Shown: positions 36,435-46,322, counted from the stretch's first letter. The stretch: DNA of 64,000 bases from Pseudomonas sp. PIC25 (GCF_002286785.1 NZ_MUJY01000142.1:1-64000); one strand, 5' to 3'. The notes: generated from the sequence alone by a model not told the origin. A program made the numbers and translations.

Positions 36435-36655
36435 TTTCAAATATTCCTCTGCCAAGTTTCCACGTTATCTATCGCCTCATGCCGATATAAGCACTCGCGT
36501 ACTACCGGTTATTGGCCGGGTTAAAGCGCTCGCGCGCTGTTTGGCAAAGTGCTATCTCCTCTCTCTCGACAATATTTCCGTCGTTGCAGGTGAACCGTGC
36601 AGGGAGAAGACTCACTTTGTTAGCAGCAATTTCTGGCCCCCCGTTTTTCTTACGA

Positions 36656-37537
36656 TCAGTCCCCACCGTTCAGACAGGCCAGGCTGGCGAAGTCGGTATG
36701 CATGCCGTCCAGGCGATTCAGCAAACGGGTGCGCTGTTTGTCGTCGGCGAGTGCCATGACATCCACCAACAGACGGATGGCGGCCTGCTCGTTGCGGGCG
36801 AAGGTCTGCCGGTACTGCTCGCTCCAGAGTTCCTCGCGCCGCTGCAGCAGGCGCGCGATGCGGGCCGGGAAGCCGTCGGCCTGGCGCTGGGCGAGGGCGT
36901 CGCGGAATTCCGCCTGCCAGCGCGCGCGGTTATCCAGCCAGAGGCCGTTCTGGTCGCCAAGCGACTGGGCCCACTCGCTCACCCGCTGGCGTTGCGCCGG
37001 ACTGAGCCGGCCGAGCCAGTTGCCCAGGCGTTTCTCCATGCGCTCGGTGCGCTCCTCCAGGCGGTCTTCCCAGGATTCGTCCTGTAGCTTCTCGCGGCGC
37101 TGGCGCATGTCCTTGTCCAGTGAGGCATACAATTCCTGCACCTGGGCATCGGTCAGCTTGCGCAGAAGCTGGACGGTGGAGGGGGTGATTTCCTTGGCGA
37201 TCTCCTCGATGGCGCCCTTGGCTTCCTCCAGGCGGGCACGCAAATTGGCTTCGGTGACCTGCCCGGTCTCGACTTCGCGGTTGATCTCGTTCAGCCACTC
37301 GAGATAGGCCGGTAGCTGGGTCTTGCAATGCCAGGCGAGGTGTTCCTGCAAACGGGTCTTGAAGGTCTGCTCCTGCTCCGTGGTCATGCTCAGGTATTCG
37401 TTGACCGACCAGGGAACCAGCACGTCGAGGTTGCGGTAGACCAGGCCGACCCGGGTGCAGGAAACGAGCAACAACAGCACGCCGAGCGCCACCACCAGTG
37501 GGAGTCGTTCGCGAAGGCGAGGAAAGATGCTGCGCAT
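36656..37537 (-). CDS. DUF6279 family lipoprotein
   Basis: A 293-residue lipoprotein from the ATG at 37537 (GAGG upstream), with signal sequence and lipobox LLLVSC. The mature part is highly helical and charged: YRNLDVLVPWSVNEYLSMTT, then LLRKLTDAQVQELYASLDKD and RMEKRLGNWLGRLSPAQRQR. This is the pattern of DUF6279 lipoproteins common in Pseudomonas. No function is known. Confidence 0.82.
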   Translation of the reverse strand: MRSIFPRLRERLPLVVALGVLLLLVSCTRVGLVYRNLDVLVPWSVNEYLSMTTEQEQTFKTRLQEHLAWHCKTQLPAYLEWLNEINREVETGQVTEANLRARLEEAKGAIEEIAKEITPSTVQLLRKLTDAQVQELYASLDKDMRQRREKLQDESWEDRLEERTERMEKRLGNWLGRLSPAQRQRVSEWAQSLGDQNGLWLDNRARWQAEFRDALAQRQADGFPARIARLLQRREELWSEQYRQTFARNEQAAIRLLVDVMALADDKQRTRLLNRLDGMHTDFASLACLNGGD

Positions 37538-37764
37538 GAGGGCCTCTTCGTCGCGGATGTTTTCTTTAGGAAAACCCCTGGCGCGCAGAGTTTCCAGGAA
37601 CCGCCGCTGCGTTGCCGACCATTGGCGTGAGCAAAGGTCCATTCGGCGTGGTCTGGATGGAAGAGAGCAATGCGAAGGGCGCCATGGCCGCCATTCGAGG
37701 GGCCAGGGGCGGCCGGCGGATGCTTCGCGGCAATCGAATGAACTCGTCGACTGTGGAGGTAGGC

Positions 37765-37944
37765 ATGAAAACCGAAGTGATTCAGCTCAAGGGCGACCAA
37801 CTACCGGAGGTCTGGCGTCCCGCCTGGGAGGTGTGCTGGGCGATCGTCATGGACGGTTCGCTGATGGCTGGTCCCTATGCCTCGGAGGAGGAAGCACGTG
37901 CCTCGCTGGCGCAATCCTCGATGTTTTCCGTCGACCTGGGCTGA
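37765..37944 (+). CDS. Small hypothetical protein
   Basis: A 59-residue protein (ATG 37765) preceded by a very good GGAGGT ribosome-binding site. The sequence MKTEVIQLKGDQLPEVWRPA is followed by AWEVCWAIVMDGSLMAG and an EEEARASL helix. It resembles small sarcosine-oxidase-like or SPOR-like half-domains only vaguely; no family recognised. Confidence 0.55.
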   Translation: MKTEVIQLKGDQLPEVWRPAWEVCWAIVMDGSLMAGPYASEEEARASLAQSSMFSVDLG

Positions 37945-37956
37945 TTGCGCGATTCT

Positions 37957-38484
37957 CTACGGATCGGGTGCATGGGCACCGGCCAGAGCGGCGGGCTGGT
38001 CCACCAGGGCGCCGACCAGGCTCAGGGCCTTTTCGAACGAGGGGTAGCCGCTCTTCGCCACGTCCAGTCCGGCGTAGCGCGCCCGGTAGGTTTCCGCCTT
38101 GAGCGGGTCGGGCGTATCGAGCAGGTAGGGTTCGGCGTAGATCTTGTACATCAGCGCCGTGGCGTGCGGATGACCCTTGTCGACCGCCTGTTGCAACAGC
38201 TCCAGCACTTCGTCCACCTGGGGGCCCATGCGGATCAGCATCACCGCCTTGTAGAACTCGGTTTCGCCTGTCGTGTCGTGGGGGGCTGCACGTTTAAGCA
38301 GTACGTTGGCCAGTTCGTAGGTTTCCGGGTCGCCGGACACGATCAGCAATTTGGCCTGCAACAGGTCGTTCTGGTAGAGCAGGCTTTCTTCGCGGCAACG
38401 GCTTTCGCTCCAGGGTGTGTCGCAGGGCTGCGAGGCGCAGCCGGCGAGGGGCAGCAGTAGAGCGAAGATGGTCCATCGTTTCAT
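37957..38484 (-). CDS. Sel1/TPR-like lipoprotein
   Basis: A 175-residue lipoprotein from the ATG at 38484 (GAGGAACG upstream), lipobox LPLAGC. The mature domain has helix-turn-helix repeats like Sel1 or TPR units: [20 protein letters not shown], then [20 protein letters not shown]. The usual role of such repeats is protein binding. Partner unknown. Confidence 0.65.
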   Translation of the reverse strand: MKRWTIFALLLPLAGCASQPCDTPWSESRCREESLLYQNDLLQAKLLIVSGDPETYELANVLLKRAAPHDTTGETEFYKAVMLIRMGPQVDEVLELLQQAVDKGHPHATALMYKIYAEPYLLDTPDPLKAETYRARYAGLDVAKSGYPSFEKALSLVGALVDQPAALAGAHAPDP

Positions 38485-38608
38485 GGCGTTCCTCATGATC
38501 GGCGCGTCGGCTCCGCAGGTTCGACCGTCCTTCGCCCGTTGCGTTCGCCGCGCGGCTCTTCGCTTGAGTAAAGATGATCCGGGCCGAACGGGCCAAAGGG
38601 GGAAGGCA

Positions 38609-39511
38609 ATGCTGGATTGCATCATCGTCGGGGCGGGCCCGGCCGGGTTGACCGCAGCCATCTACCTGGCGCGCTTTCACCGGTCGTTGCAGGTGATCGA
38701 CGGCGGCCCCGGCCGGGCGTCTCTGATTCCGATGTCCCATAACTACCCCGGTTTTCCGCCGGGCATCACCGGCCCGGAGCTGCTCGAACGCTTGCGCTGC
38801 CAAGCCTTGGATTTCGGGGCGACGATCATTGCCGCGCAGGCCCGGGCCCTGCGTCAGGAGACGCTGGGCTTCTGCTTGACCCTCGACGACGGGCGCGGAT
38901 TGCAAGCTCGGCGGGTTCTGCTGGCGACCGGCATCGAAGACGAGTTGCCCGACATTCCCGACGCGGCGGAGGCCATTCGCTCCACCCGCGTGCGTCTGTG
39001 CGCGATCTGCGACGGCTACGAGGTGAACGGCGATGACGTGGCGGTGTACGGTCCGGCGGAGCGGGCGATTCGCCACGCGGTGTTCCTACGGACCTTCACC
39101 GACAGGGTCACCGTGATCGTGCATGGCGACTCGCAGGCCTGCGAGGACGCCCTGGCCCTGGCGAGCCACTATGGCATCCGGCTGATCGGCGACCGTGTCG
39201 AACGCCTGCAGATCGCTGCCGATCGCCGTGTCGGCATGCGTACCCGCAAGGGTGAGCAGTACTGGTTCGATGTGGTGTATCCGGCTTTGGGAGCACGGGT
39301 CCGCTCCGACCTGGCGCGGTCCCTGGGGGCCCGCTGCGACGAAGAGGGTCGGCTGTTCGTCGATGCTGCGCAGTGCACCAGTGTGCCGGGGCTTTACGCG
39401 GCGGGCGATGTGGTCAGTTCCTTGAACCAGGTCAGCGTCGCCACCGGCCAGGCGGCGCAGGCGGCCACATCCATTCACAACAGCCTGGAGGCCAATCCCT
39501 GGCGGCGTTGA
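38609..39511 (+). CDS. Thioredoxin-reductase-like flavoprotein
   Basis: A 300-residue FAD-dependent oxidoreductase of the thioredoxin reductase fold. FAD motif [11 protein letters not shown] is at residues 7-17, the redox pair is C131 and C134 in LCAICDGYE, and the C-terminal FAD site is [13 protein letters not shown]. The NADPH motif, normally GGGxxA, reads GPAERA (148-153) and lacks the middle glycine, so electron-donor use may differ from classical TrxB. It differs from TrxB proper and is likely one of the ferredoxin-NADP or orphan TrxR-like proteins. Confidence 0.85.
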   Translation: MLDCIIVGAGPAGLTAAIYLARFHRSLQVIDGGPGRASLIPMSHNYPGFPPGITGPELLERLRCQALDFGATIIAAQARALRQETLGFCLTLDDGRGLQARRVLLATGIEDELPDIPDAAEAIRSTRVRLCAICDGYEVNGDDVAVYGPAERAIRHAVFLRTFTDRVTVIVHGDSQACEDALALASHYGIRLIGDRVERLQIAADRRVGMRTRKGEQYWFDVVYPALGARVRSDLARSLGARCDEEGRLFVDAAQCTSVPGLYAAGDVVSSLNQVSVATGQAAQAATSIHNSLEANPWRR

Positions 39512-39516
39512 GCGGT

Positions 39517-40728
39517 TCAGCCGCGCTTGCGCACCTGCGTGACGCTTTCCGGCACCAGGGCCTTCACGCAGTTGCGGCCGTTTGCCTTGGCCAGGTAGAG
39601 GGCCCGGTCGGCGGTGGCGTAGAGCGTTTCGTAGCTGGCCGAATGTCGCGCTGGCAGGCTGGTCAGGCCAAAGCTGGCGGTGAGTCGTACTTCGCCGTGG
39701 TCGAGCTGCACGGGCGTAGCTTCCAGCAGGCGGCGCAGGTTTTCGGCATGTTTCGCCGCTTCCGTGGCGTCGGTGTCGGGCAGTAGCAGAGTGAATTCTT
39801 CGCCGCCGAAACGGGCGACGCTGTCGCCGGCCCGGGTGTGGCGCAGGAGCAGGTCGGCGGTCTGGCGGATCACTTTGTCGCCGACGGGGTGCCCATGGCG
39901 ATCGTTCACCTGCTTGAAGTGGTCGAGATCGACCATCAGCAGACTGAGGGGTTGCAGGCTGCGCTCCGCGCGGGCCAGTTCGGCACGGATCAGGCGGTCG
40001 AACTCGCGGCGGTTGAGCAGGCCGGTGAGGGCATCGTGTCCGGCGAGATATTCCAGTTGGCGGTGCTTTTCCGCCAGCTCCTCCTGTTGCCGCTGAATGC
40101 GTGCGAAGCCCTGCCAGAGAATCACCGACAGCAGCATGCCGAGCCCACAGGCGCTCAGCCCGTTGACTTGGTTGGACAGGCGCAGCTGCGGATCGGGCTG
40201 GCTGAACTGCATGCCTGCTTCGAAGGCGATCAGGGTGGCCGCATAGAAGGCCGCGGCCTCGCCGGGACGCATCAGGAATGCCAGGCCGGCCAAGGTGCAA
40301 CCGAGCAGCAGGGGCGTGATGTTCGGGGTGACCCACTGGTCGACGCAGGCGATCGCCACGGCAAAGGCGAGTACCGCCCCGATCGCCAGCCTCGTCAGCA
40401 TCCCGACCGCCCAGGACGGCGGACGGCCGTGGCACAGGCGGCGGGCGAGCAGGCCGAAGCTGGTGAACAGCAATGCCAGCACGGCATGGCTGAATATGAT
40501 GCCCTGCCGCCAAAGGACTTCTTCCGGGCTGGCAGGAACCTTGGCCCAGAACACCAGGATGTGGGTCAGGTTGAAGGGCACTGCGAACAATGCCAGTAGC
40601 GCGAGGCGCTTGAGGTTTTCCTGGCTGGCGAGCGGCTGCAGCGCGTCGTTGACGGCCGAGGCGGCGCGGAGCTTCTGTAGCGACGGACGGAGCACGACGG
40701 ATGACCCTGAGTGGCTGATGGCCAGCAT
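39517..40728 (-). CDS. Membrane-bound GGDEF diguanylate cyclase
   Basis: A 403-residue protein with about six membrane helices in residues 40-215 and a C-terminal GGDEF domain (about 240-395) that makes cyclic di-GMP. Active-site motif RFGGEEF is intact, and the substrate region DLDHFKQVNDRHGHPVGD is conserved. The frame stays open another 388 codons upstream, antisense to the protease gene; I chose the ATG at 40728, although its ribosome-binding site is poor. Cyclic di-GMP usually represses swarming motility, which makes its location near the lateral flagella notable but not proof of a link. Confidence 0.88.
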   Translation of the reverse strand: MLAISHSGSSVVLRPSLQKLRAASAVNDALQPLASQENLKRLALLALFAVPFNLTHILVFWAKVPASPEEVLWRQGIIFSHAVLALLFTSFGLLARRLCHGRPPSWAVGMLTRLAIGAVLAFAVAIACVDQWVTPNITPLLLGCTLAGLAFLMRPGEAAAFYAATLIAFEAGMQFSQPDPQLRLSNQVNGLSACGLGMLLSVILWQGFARIQRQQEELAEKHRQLEYLAGHDALTGLLNRREFDRLIRAELARAERSLQPLSLLMVDLDHFKQVNDRHGHPVGDKVIRQTADLLLRHTRAGDSVARFGGEEFTLLLPDTDATEAAKHAENLRRLLEATPVQLDHGEVRLTASFGLTSLPARHSASYETLYATADRALYLAKANGRNCVKALVPESVTQVRKRG

Positions 40729-40860
40729 AAAACATGGCGCGGCGGCTGTCGTCCGACTTGAGTCGAGTGCTGACACTGGAACGGCGGCCGGAGCGAAGCG
40801 AATGAATCGGTCCGGCGGGGGTCTGATCAGCAAGGACCGCTTTCCATCAGGAGGATTGCC

Positions 40861-41937
40861 ATGCGTGACCGTACCGCCCAACAAAGCCCGTTCCTTTCGT
40901 CTGCCTTCGTCCTGCCCCCCTATCTGCTCGATCGGGTGGCCCGCCACGGCAACGCACGGTTGCGCGCCCTGGCCAGCGACACCCTGGCGCTCGACCAGCA
41001 TATGCGCGGCCTGCGTGCCGGGATGCCACGAATCTCCAGCATTTCGGCGCAGGCTCGCGCCTCGTCGCCCGGCCAGGTGCAGCGCGCGGTATACAGTGCC
41101 GAGCAGGGCAACCAGTTGCCTGGCACCCTGGTACGCGGCGAAGGCCAGCCGGCCAGCGGCGATCCGGCGGTGGACGAAGCCTACGAGTACCTGGGGGCTA
41201 CCTATGCGCTGTTCTGGGAGGTCTACCAGCGGCACTCCATCGATGGCGCCGGCCTGCCGCTGATCGGTACGGTGCACTACGGGCAGGGCTACGAGAACGC
41301 CTTCTGGAATGGCGAGCAGATGGTGTTCGGCGATGGCGACGGGGAAATCTTCAACCGCTTCACCATCGCCGTCGATATCGTCGGCCACGAGCTGGCGCAC
41401 GGTGTCATCGAGCATGAGGCGGGGCTGGTCTACCAGAACCAGGCGGGCGCGCTCAACGAATCCCTGTCCGATGTGTTCGGCAGCCTGGTCAAGCAGTACC
41501 GCCTGAAACAGAACGCCGAGGAAGCCGACTGGCTGATCGGTGCCGGCCTGTTCACCTCGGCGGTCAAGGCCCGTGCATTGCGCTCCATGGCCGAGCCCGG
41601 CAGCGCCTACGACGACCCGGTGCTGGGCAAGGACCCGCAGCCGGGGCACATGAAGGATTTCGTCGATACCCGGATCGACAACGGTGGCGTCCACATCAAC
41701 TCGGGCATACCCAATCGCGCCTTCTACCTGACGGCCACTGCCCTTGGCGGCCCGGCTTGGGAAAAGGCCGGGCGGATCTGGTACGACGCCCTGCGCGACG
41801 AACGCCTGGGCAGCACCGCCGATTTCGCTGCCTTCGCTCGCCTGACCCTGGACAACGCCGCTAAGCTTTTCGGGGCCAACAGCACCGAGCACCAGGCCGT
41901 GAAGGCCGGCTGGGATGGTGTGGGAGTGACGACATGA
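40861..41937 (+). CDS. Protealysin-like M4 metalloprotease
   Basis: A 358-residue thermolysin-family (M4) zinc protease without a signal peptide. It has the short protealysin-type propeptide (PPYLLDRVARHGNARLRALA) in place of the long FTP/PepSY propeptide. Zinc ligands are in HELAH (176-180) and glutamate 200 (ALNESLSDVFG); catalytic histidine 278 is in GVHINSGIPNRAFY. Ribosome-binding site AGGAGG precedes the ATG. The stop overlaps the next gene, its probable inhibitor. Confidence 0.93.
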   Translation: MRDRTAQQSPFLSSAFVLPPYLLDRVARHGNARLRALASDTLALDQHMRGLRAGMPRISSISAQARASSPGQVQRAVYSAEQGNQLPGTLVRGEGQPASGDPAVDEAYEYLGATYALFWEVYQRHSIDGAGLPLIGTVHYGQGYENAFWNGEQMVFGDGDGEIFNRFTIAVDIVGHELAHGVIEHEAGLVYQNQAGALNESLSDVFGSLVKQYRLKQNAEEADWLIGAGLFTSAVKARALRSMAEPGSAYDDPVLGKDPQPGHMKDFVDTRIDNGGVHINSGIPNRAFYLTATALGGPAWEKAGRIWYDALRDERLGSTADFAAFARLTLDNAAKLFGANSTEHQAVKAGWDGVGVTT

Positions 41938-42257
41938 TCGAATTACCGCCTCTGGCTGCCGCCACCGGCCTGCGGGTAACCCGCGAAGGTGGGGTGGCCC
42001 ATGTGCCTGGCCTGGTCCGGGCCTGTTCCATCGACTTGGCCAACTGCCCCGAGGCCGAGCGCCAGCAAGCCTGCGCCGCCGTTGAAACCGCCGCGCCGAA
42101 GGCCAGCGAGCCCGGCCAGGCCGGGCGCGGCGACCAGCGCTATTTTCGTGTGGAGGTCAGCTTCCAGGGTCTCGAAGTGGAGCGGATCAGCTTCAACGTA
42201 CCGGAAACCGAAGCGCCGGAAGCCCTGGTGAGCTTGTGGAAGCAGCGCGGGGAGTAA
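41934..42257 (+). CDS. Emfourin-like inhibitor of the adjacent M4 protease
   Basis: A 107-residue protein translated from an ATG overlapping the protease stop (ATGA). The pattern LRVTREGGVAHVPGLVRA, an acidic middle, then YFRVEVSFQGLEVERISFNV and VSLWKQR fits emfourin (M4in), the inhibitor family encoded in two-gene operons with protealysin-like proteases. Role inferred from family and context. Confidence 0.8.
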   Translation: MIELPPLAAATGLRVTREGGVAHVPGLVRACSIDLANCPEAERQQACAAVETAAPKASEPGQAGRGDQRYFRVEVSFQGLEVERISFNVPETEAPEALVSLWKQRGE

Positions 42258-42260
42258 GGC

Positions 42261-42971
42261 TCAGAAGCGTTCGTGAGCGCCGAGGAAGCGCCAGCGGCCC
42301 GACGGCAGCTTGGCCATGGCCAGCCGGCCGATGCGGATGCGCTTCTGCCCCTGCACCTGCAGTCCGACGCTTTCGCACATATGGCGGATCTGTCCGCAGC
42401 GCGGCGCCTTGAGGGCGAAGCGCAGGCGGTTCTCGCTCTGCCAACTGACCTTGCACGGCGCCAACGCGACGCCTCGATAACTGAGCCCATGATGGAGCCG
42501 GGCGAGCCCGTTCTCGGCGATCTGCCCGCTCACCTCGACGATGAACTCCTGCTCCAGCCGGTCGGCGTCCTCGCTCAACTTGCGCAGTACGCCACGGTGC
42601 TGGCTGAACACCAGCAGGCCGCTGGCATCGGTATCGAGCGGCAGTGGCGCACTGAGGTGGCGGAAGTGGCGTTTTACCGGACGAATACCGGAGCTGTCGT
42701 CGTCGGCCCGGCTGTCGATGGCGAGCAGCGCCAGGGCTGCCGCCTCGTCCAGCCCGGCCGGCTTATGCAGCAACAGGGTCGCCGGCTCGATCGGCGCAGG
42801 CGTGGCGCCAGGCAGCAGTTCGATGCGCTGGTCCGCCACCTTGAACTGCGGCTCCTCGACCACCTGGCCGTCAACCAGGACCCAGCCGCCTTCGATGTAG
42901 AGTTCGGCCTCGCGGCGCGAGCAGGGCAGCAGTTCGGCAAGGCGTTTGGAGAGACGGATGGGGTCGGTCAT
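42261..42971 (-). CDS. RsuA/RluB-family rRNA pseudouridine synthase
   Basis: A 236-residue protein (ATG 42971) with an N-terminal S4 RNA-binding domain (RLSKRLAELLPCSRREAELY) and a pseudouridine synthase domain. Catalytic aspartate 113 lies in LPLDTDASGLLVFS; the usual arginine before the LD is proline here. The C-terminal RQIR-like segment (CGQIRHMCESVGLQV) is conserved. It probably modifies one uridine in ribosomal RNA; the target cannot be told from sequence alone. Confidence 0.9.
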   Translation of the reverse strand: MTDPIRLSKRLAELLPCSRREAELYIEGGWVLVDGQVVEEPQFKVADQRIELLPGATPAPIEPATLLLHKPAGLDEAAALALLAIDSRADDDSSGIRPVKRHFRHLSAPLPLDTDASGLLVFSQHRGVLRKLSEDADRLEQEFIVEVSGQIAENGLARLHHGLSYRGVALAPCKVSWQSENRLRFALKAPRCGQIRHMCESVGLQVQGQKRIRIGRLAMAKLPSGRWRFLGAHERF

Positions 42972-43119
42972 GGGGGCTCGTGTGACTGAGAGGGGCACCT
43001 CTAAAAACTACACCCCGAAGTGCCGGAAGGGCCGTCATTGTAACCGCAGATGTAGGCGCCGCCAGCAATCGTCCGGCAGCGCCTACAGTTTTCCGTTCAT
43101 GACGAACGAGGAGAGCCCC

Positions 43120-44274
43120 ATGACCCGGACAACCCTGTGGATGGCCTGCGCCGTCGCCCTTTTTCTCTCCGGCGGCGCGCAGGCTGCGGAGACGTCGAAG
43201 CACGACAGCGAACTGGGTACGCTGACGGTTACCGAAGTGGTCGGCGGGCTGGAAAACCCCTGGGCGCTGGCTTTCCTGCCCGGCGATGAAGGGACGCTGA
43301 TTACCGAGCGGCCGGGGCGTCTGCGCCTGCTCGATCGCAGCGGTAACCTGTCCAGACCGCTGGCCGGCGTGCCGGATGTCTTCGCCCGCAGCCAGGGCGG
43401 CCTGCTCGATGTAGCGGTGTCGCCGGACTTCGCCACGGATCGCCTGGTCTACCTGTCCTACGCCGAAGCGGGCGAGGGCGGGCGTGCCGGGACCTCCGTC
43501 GGACGCGGCAAGCTGTCCGCCGACCGCACCCGCCTGGATGATTTCCAGGTGATCTTTCGCCAGCAGCCCAAGCTGTCGACCGGTATCCATTTCGGTTCGC
43601 GGCTGGTATTCGATGGCAAAGGTCATCTGTTCATCGCCCTGGGCGAGAACAACGAACGGGCTACCGCCCAGGACCTGGACAAGCTGCAGGGCAAACTGGT
43701 GCGCCTCTACCCGGACGGCAAGGTGCCGGATGACAACCCCTTCGTCGGCCGCAACGGCGCGCGCCCGGAGATATGGTCTTACGGCCACCGCAACCAGCAG
43801 GGCGCCGCGCTCAATCCCTGGACCGGCCAGCTCTGGACCCACGAGCACGGCCCGCGCGGCGGCGACGAAATCAACATTCCCCAGGCGGGCAAGAACTACG
43901 GCTGGCCGCTCGCCACCCATGGCATCAACTACTCGCTGCTGCCGATTCCCGAAGCCAAGGGCAAGACCGCGCCGGGCACCGAGCCGCCGCATTACGTCTG
44001 GGAGAAGTCGCCGGCCATCAGCGGTATGGCGTTCTACGACGCCGACCGTTTCCCGGCCTGGCAGCACAATCTGTTCATCGGCGCCCTGGCGGCGCAGACG
44101 CTGATCCGCCTGCAACTGGACGGCGACAGGGTGGTGCATGAGGAGCGCCTGCTGGCAGATCTCGGCAGCCGCATCCGCGACGTGCGCCAGGGGCCGGATG
44201 GCTACCTCTACCTGCTGACCGACGAAGCGGACGGCAAGCTGTTGCGGGTTGGGCTGGAGGAGGGGAGTGAATGA
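43120..44274 (+). CDS. PQQ-dependent aldose sugar dehydrogenase (YliI-type)
   Basis: A 384-residue six-bladed beta-propeller enzyme of the soluble glucose dehydrogenase family, exported by a signal peptide (ending GGAQAAE). Motifs include VVGGLENPWALAFLPGDEG, LRLLDRSGNLSRPLAGVPDV, the SYGHRNQQGAALNPWTGQLW metal/PQQ region and EHGPRGGDEINIPQAGKNYG. It oxidises aldoses in the periplasm with PQQ. GAGGAG precedes the ATG chosen; an in-frame ATG 21 bases upstream is less likely. Confidence 0.93.
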   Translation: MTRTTLWMACAVALFLSGGAQAAETSKHDSELGTLTVTEVVGGLENPWALAFLPGDEGTLITERPGRLRLLDRSGNLSRPLAGVPDVFARSQGGLLDVAVSPDFATDRLVYLSYAEAGEGGRAGTSVGRGKLSADRTRLDDFQVIFRQQPKLSTGIHFGSRLVFDGKGHLFIALGENNERATAQDLDKLQGKLVRLYPDGKVPDDNPFVGRNGARPEIWSYGHRNQQGAALNPWTGQLWTHEHGPRGGDEINIPQAGKNYGWPLATHGINYSLLPIPEAKGKTAPGTEPPHYVWEKSPAISGMAFYDADRFPAWQHNLFIGALAAQTLIRLQLDGDRVVHEERLLADLGSRIRDVRQGPDGYLYLLTDEADGKLLRVGLEEGSE

Positions 44275-44319
44275 GCGCTTCGTGGCGCTCATTCGTGAGT
44301 TCGCCCGGTGGGGCTTCGT

Positions 44320-44384
44320 GGGCGAATAAATTCGCCCCTACCCGGAGCCGCTGGTCTTTCGTAGGAGCCGGCTCTGCTGGCGAA
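44320..44384. repeat. REP pair of two types
   Basis: GGGCGAATAAATTCGCCCCTAC (44320-44341) then CGTAGGAGCCGGCTCTGCTGGCGAA (44360-44384), facing each other between the sugar dehydrogenase and the symporter genes. Confidence 0.75.
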
Positions 44385-44405
44385 TCGCTGCCTCTCCCTG
44401 GCAGA

Positions 44406-46322
44406 TCATTTACCCATGACCGGCTTCGCCTCCAGATGTTCTTCGTGCGGCGCTTCGTTGAGCAGCATGCGCAGCCAGAACGGAATCAGCACCAGACCGA
44501 GGCCGATGCAGATCCAAGTGAACAGCGGGCCGCTACCCGGCGGCGGGAACAGCAACCGGCCGACCCCGACGAGCAGCGCGAACAGCGAGATCGCGGTCAC
44601 CGCCACCGCTCCGAGGCGTTCGCCCAGTGCATACAGGGGAGCACTGGACGCATCGCCGATGGCCCGCGAACTCCGTTGCCATAGACCGAAGGGGCGCACG
44701 CGCTTGTAAAAACGCTGCAGGGTCTTGTCATCGGTGGCCGGGGTGAAGAAGGTCACCAGGATCGCCGCGCTGGTGGTCACCAGCGCCATGATGCCGAGGC
44801 GAATCCACTCGTCGTCCGGGTCGGTGCCGAGGAAGTACAGCAGCAACGGAGCGGTGATCAGCGACACGGCCATGGCGGTGAGTTCCGAGTAAAGGTTGAT
44901 CCGCTCCCACAGCCAGCGCAGCAGCAGCACCGAGCCCATGCCGGCGCCGAACAGCAGGGAGATGAACCAGGCCGTTTGGATCGAACCAAGGTTGGCCATG
45001 ATCGCCAGGGCGATGATCATGATCAGCACGTTGGACAACCGCGCCACCAGTACCAGCTCATGGCCCTTCGGCTTGCGCTTGAGCAGGCGCTGGCAGACCA
45101 CGCCGTCATAGATGTCGTTGCTCCAGTACGAGGCGCCCCAGTTCAAATGGGTATCCACCGTGGAAGCCAGGGCCGCCAACAGACCCACCAGCATCAGGCC
45201 GCGAAAGCCCGGCGGCAGCAAATCCTGGATGCCCTGGACGAAGAGGATTTCCCGCGCGGCGGTGAAGCCCTCGCCGTTCATGTCCTCCGGTGTGAAGGGG
45301 TAAAGCACCAGCAGGCCGATGGCGATGCCGAGCCAGAACAGGCTGCGCAGAAAAATCTGCAGCCAGGCGAACACCACGCCGGCGACCCGCGCGTCGCGGT
45401 CGCTGCTGCAGGCCATGCTGCGCTGGGCGAGATAGCCGGTGCCGTCGGAGTTCATCTGGAACAGCCACTGCATGCCGATGATCATCAGGAACGGCAGCAG
45501 CAGATCGCTGGCATTCTCCGGAGGGCCGAAGGAGAGCATCTTGCCGGCCAGGTCTTCGCCGTAGAGGCTGACTACTCGATCGCTCAGCCCGCCGAGCCCG
45601 CCAGCTGCATCGATGACGAACCAGGCATAGGCGAAGGTGCCGATCAGAGCGACGGCGAGCTGCATCACATCCGTACGGATCACCGCCCGCAGGCCGCCGG
45701 TAATGGAGTAGGCGGCGGTGAACAGCATGATCAGCAGGATCGAAATGAGGTTGTTGGTCGTCATCACCTGCGGGTCGAGGCCGGTCATGCTGTCGCCCAG
45801 CTTGAGGCCGGTGGCGGTGACGAAGCCGAGTATCGGTTCGTAGAGCGCCGCGGGCAGCCAGTCGTGCCAGGGCAGGAAAACTTCGGCAATGCGGATCGCC
45901 GCCACCAGCACCATGGCCAGCACCACGCAGTTGATCACGGTGCCGTAGTAGATCGCCTTGAGCAGGCGCAGCAGGGTGACGCCGGTGCCGCTGTAGCGCA
46001 CGTTGGTCAGCTCGGCGTCGGTGAGCACGCCGGCGCGGCGCCAGCCGACGGCGAATACGAATGCCAGGAGCAGGAAGGCGAGACCGTAGATCCACAGGCG
46101 CCAGAGGGCGAAGACCCCGGCGGTGGCCACCAGGCCGGTCACCAGCAAGGGGGTGTCGGCGGCGAACTGGGTGGCGGCCATCGAACAGCCCGACTGCCAT
46201 CCCTTGATCGTCTTGCCGGCGAGAAAGTATTCGCCGAGGTTCTGTGAGGCCTGCTCCCGGGCACGCAGGCCCGAACCGATGGAGTAGACGACGAATGCCA
46301 ATACGATGAGTAAGTCCAACAT
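44406..46322 (-). CDS. Sodium:solute symporter (SSS family)
   Basis: A 638-residue inner-membrane transporter with about 14-15 hydrophobic helices. The SSS pattern is seen in EYFLAGKTIKGWQSGCSMAA, QFAADTPLLVTGLVATAGVF and the region TAAYSITGGLRAVIRTDVMQ. The long C-terminal tail ends in a helix pair. Substrate cannot be assigned from sequence. Confidence 0.9.
   Translation of the reverse strand: MLDLLIVLAFVVYSIGSGLRAREQASQNLGEYFLAGKTIKGWQSGCSMAATQFAADTPLLVTGLVATAGVFALWRLWIYGLAFLLLAFVFAVGWRRAGVLTDAELTNVRYSGTGVTLLRLLKAIYYGTVINCVVLAMVLVAAIRIAEVFLPWHDWLPAALYEPILGFVTATGLKLGDSMTGLDPQVMTTNNLISILLIMLFTAAYSITGGLRAVIRTDVMQLAVALIGTFAYAWFVIDAAGGLGGLSDRVVSLYGEDLAGKMLSFGPPENASDLLLPFLMIIGMQWLFQMNSDGTGYLAQRSMACSSDRDARVAGVVFAWLQIFLRSLFWLGIAIGLLVLYPFTPEDMNGEGFTAAREILFVQGIQDLLPPGFRGLMLVGLLAALASTVDTHLNWGASYWSNDIYDGVVCQRLLKRKPKGHELVLVARLSNVLIMIIALAIMANLGSIQTAWFISLLFGAGMGSVLLLRWLWERINLYSELTAMAVSLITAPLLLYFLGTDPDDEWIRLGIMALVTTSAAILVTFFTPATDDKTLQRFYKRVRPFGLWQRSSRAIGDASSAPLYALGERLGAVAVTAISLFALLVGVGRLLFPPPGSGPLFTWICIGLGLVLIPFWLRMLLNEAPHEEHLEAKPVMGK

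Noticed and set aside
40729-41892. N-terminal extension of the GGDEF protein by 388 codons
   Set aside because: It runs antisense to the M4 protease gene; membrane helices and normal GGDEF architecture begin after the ATG at 40728.
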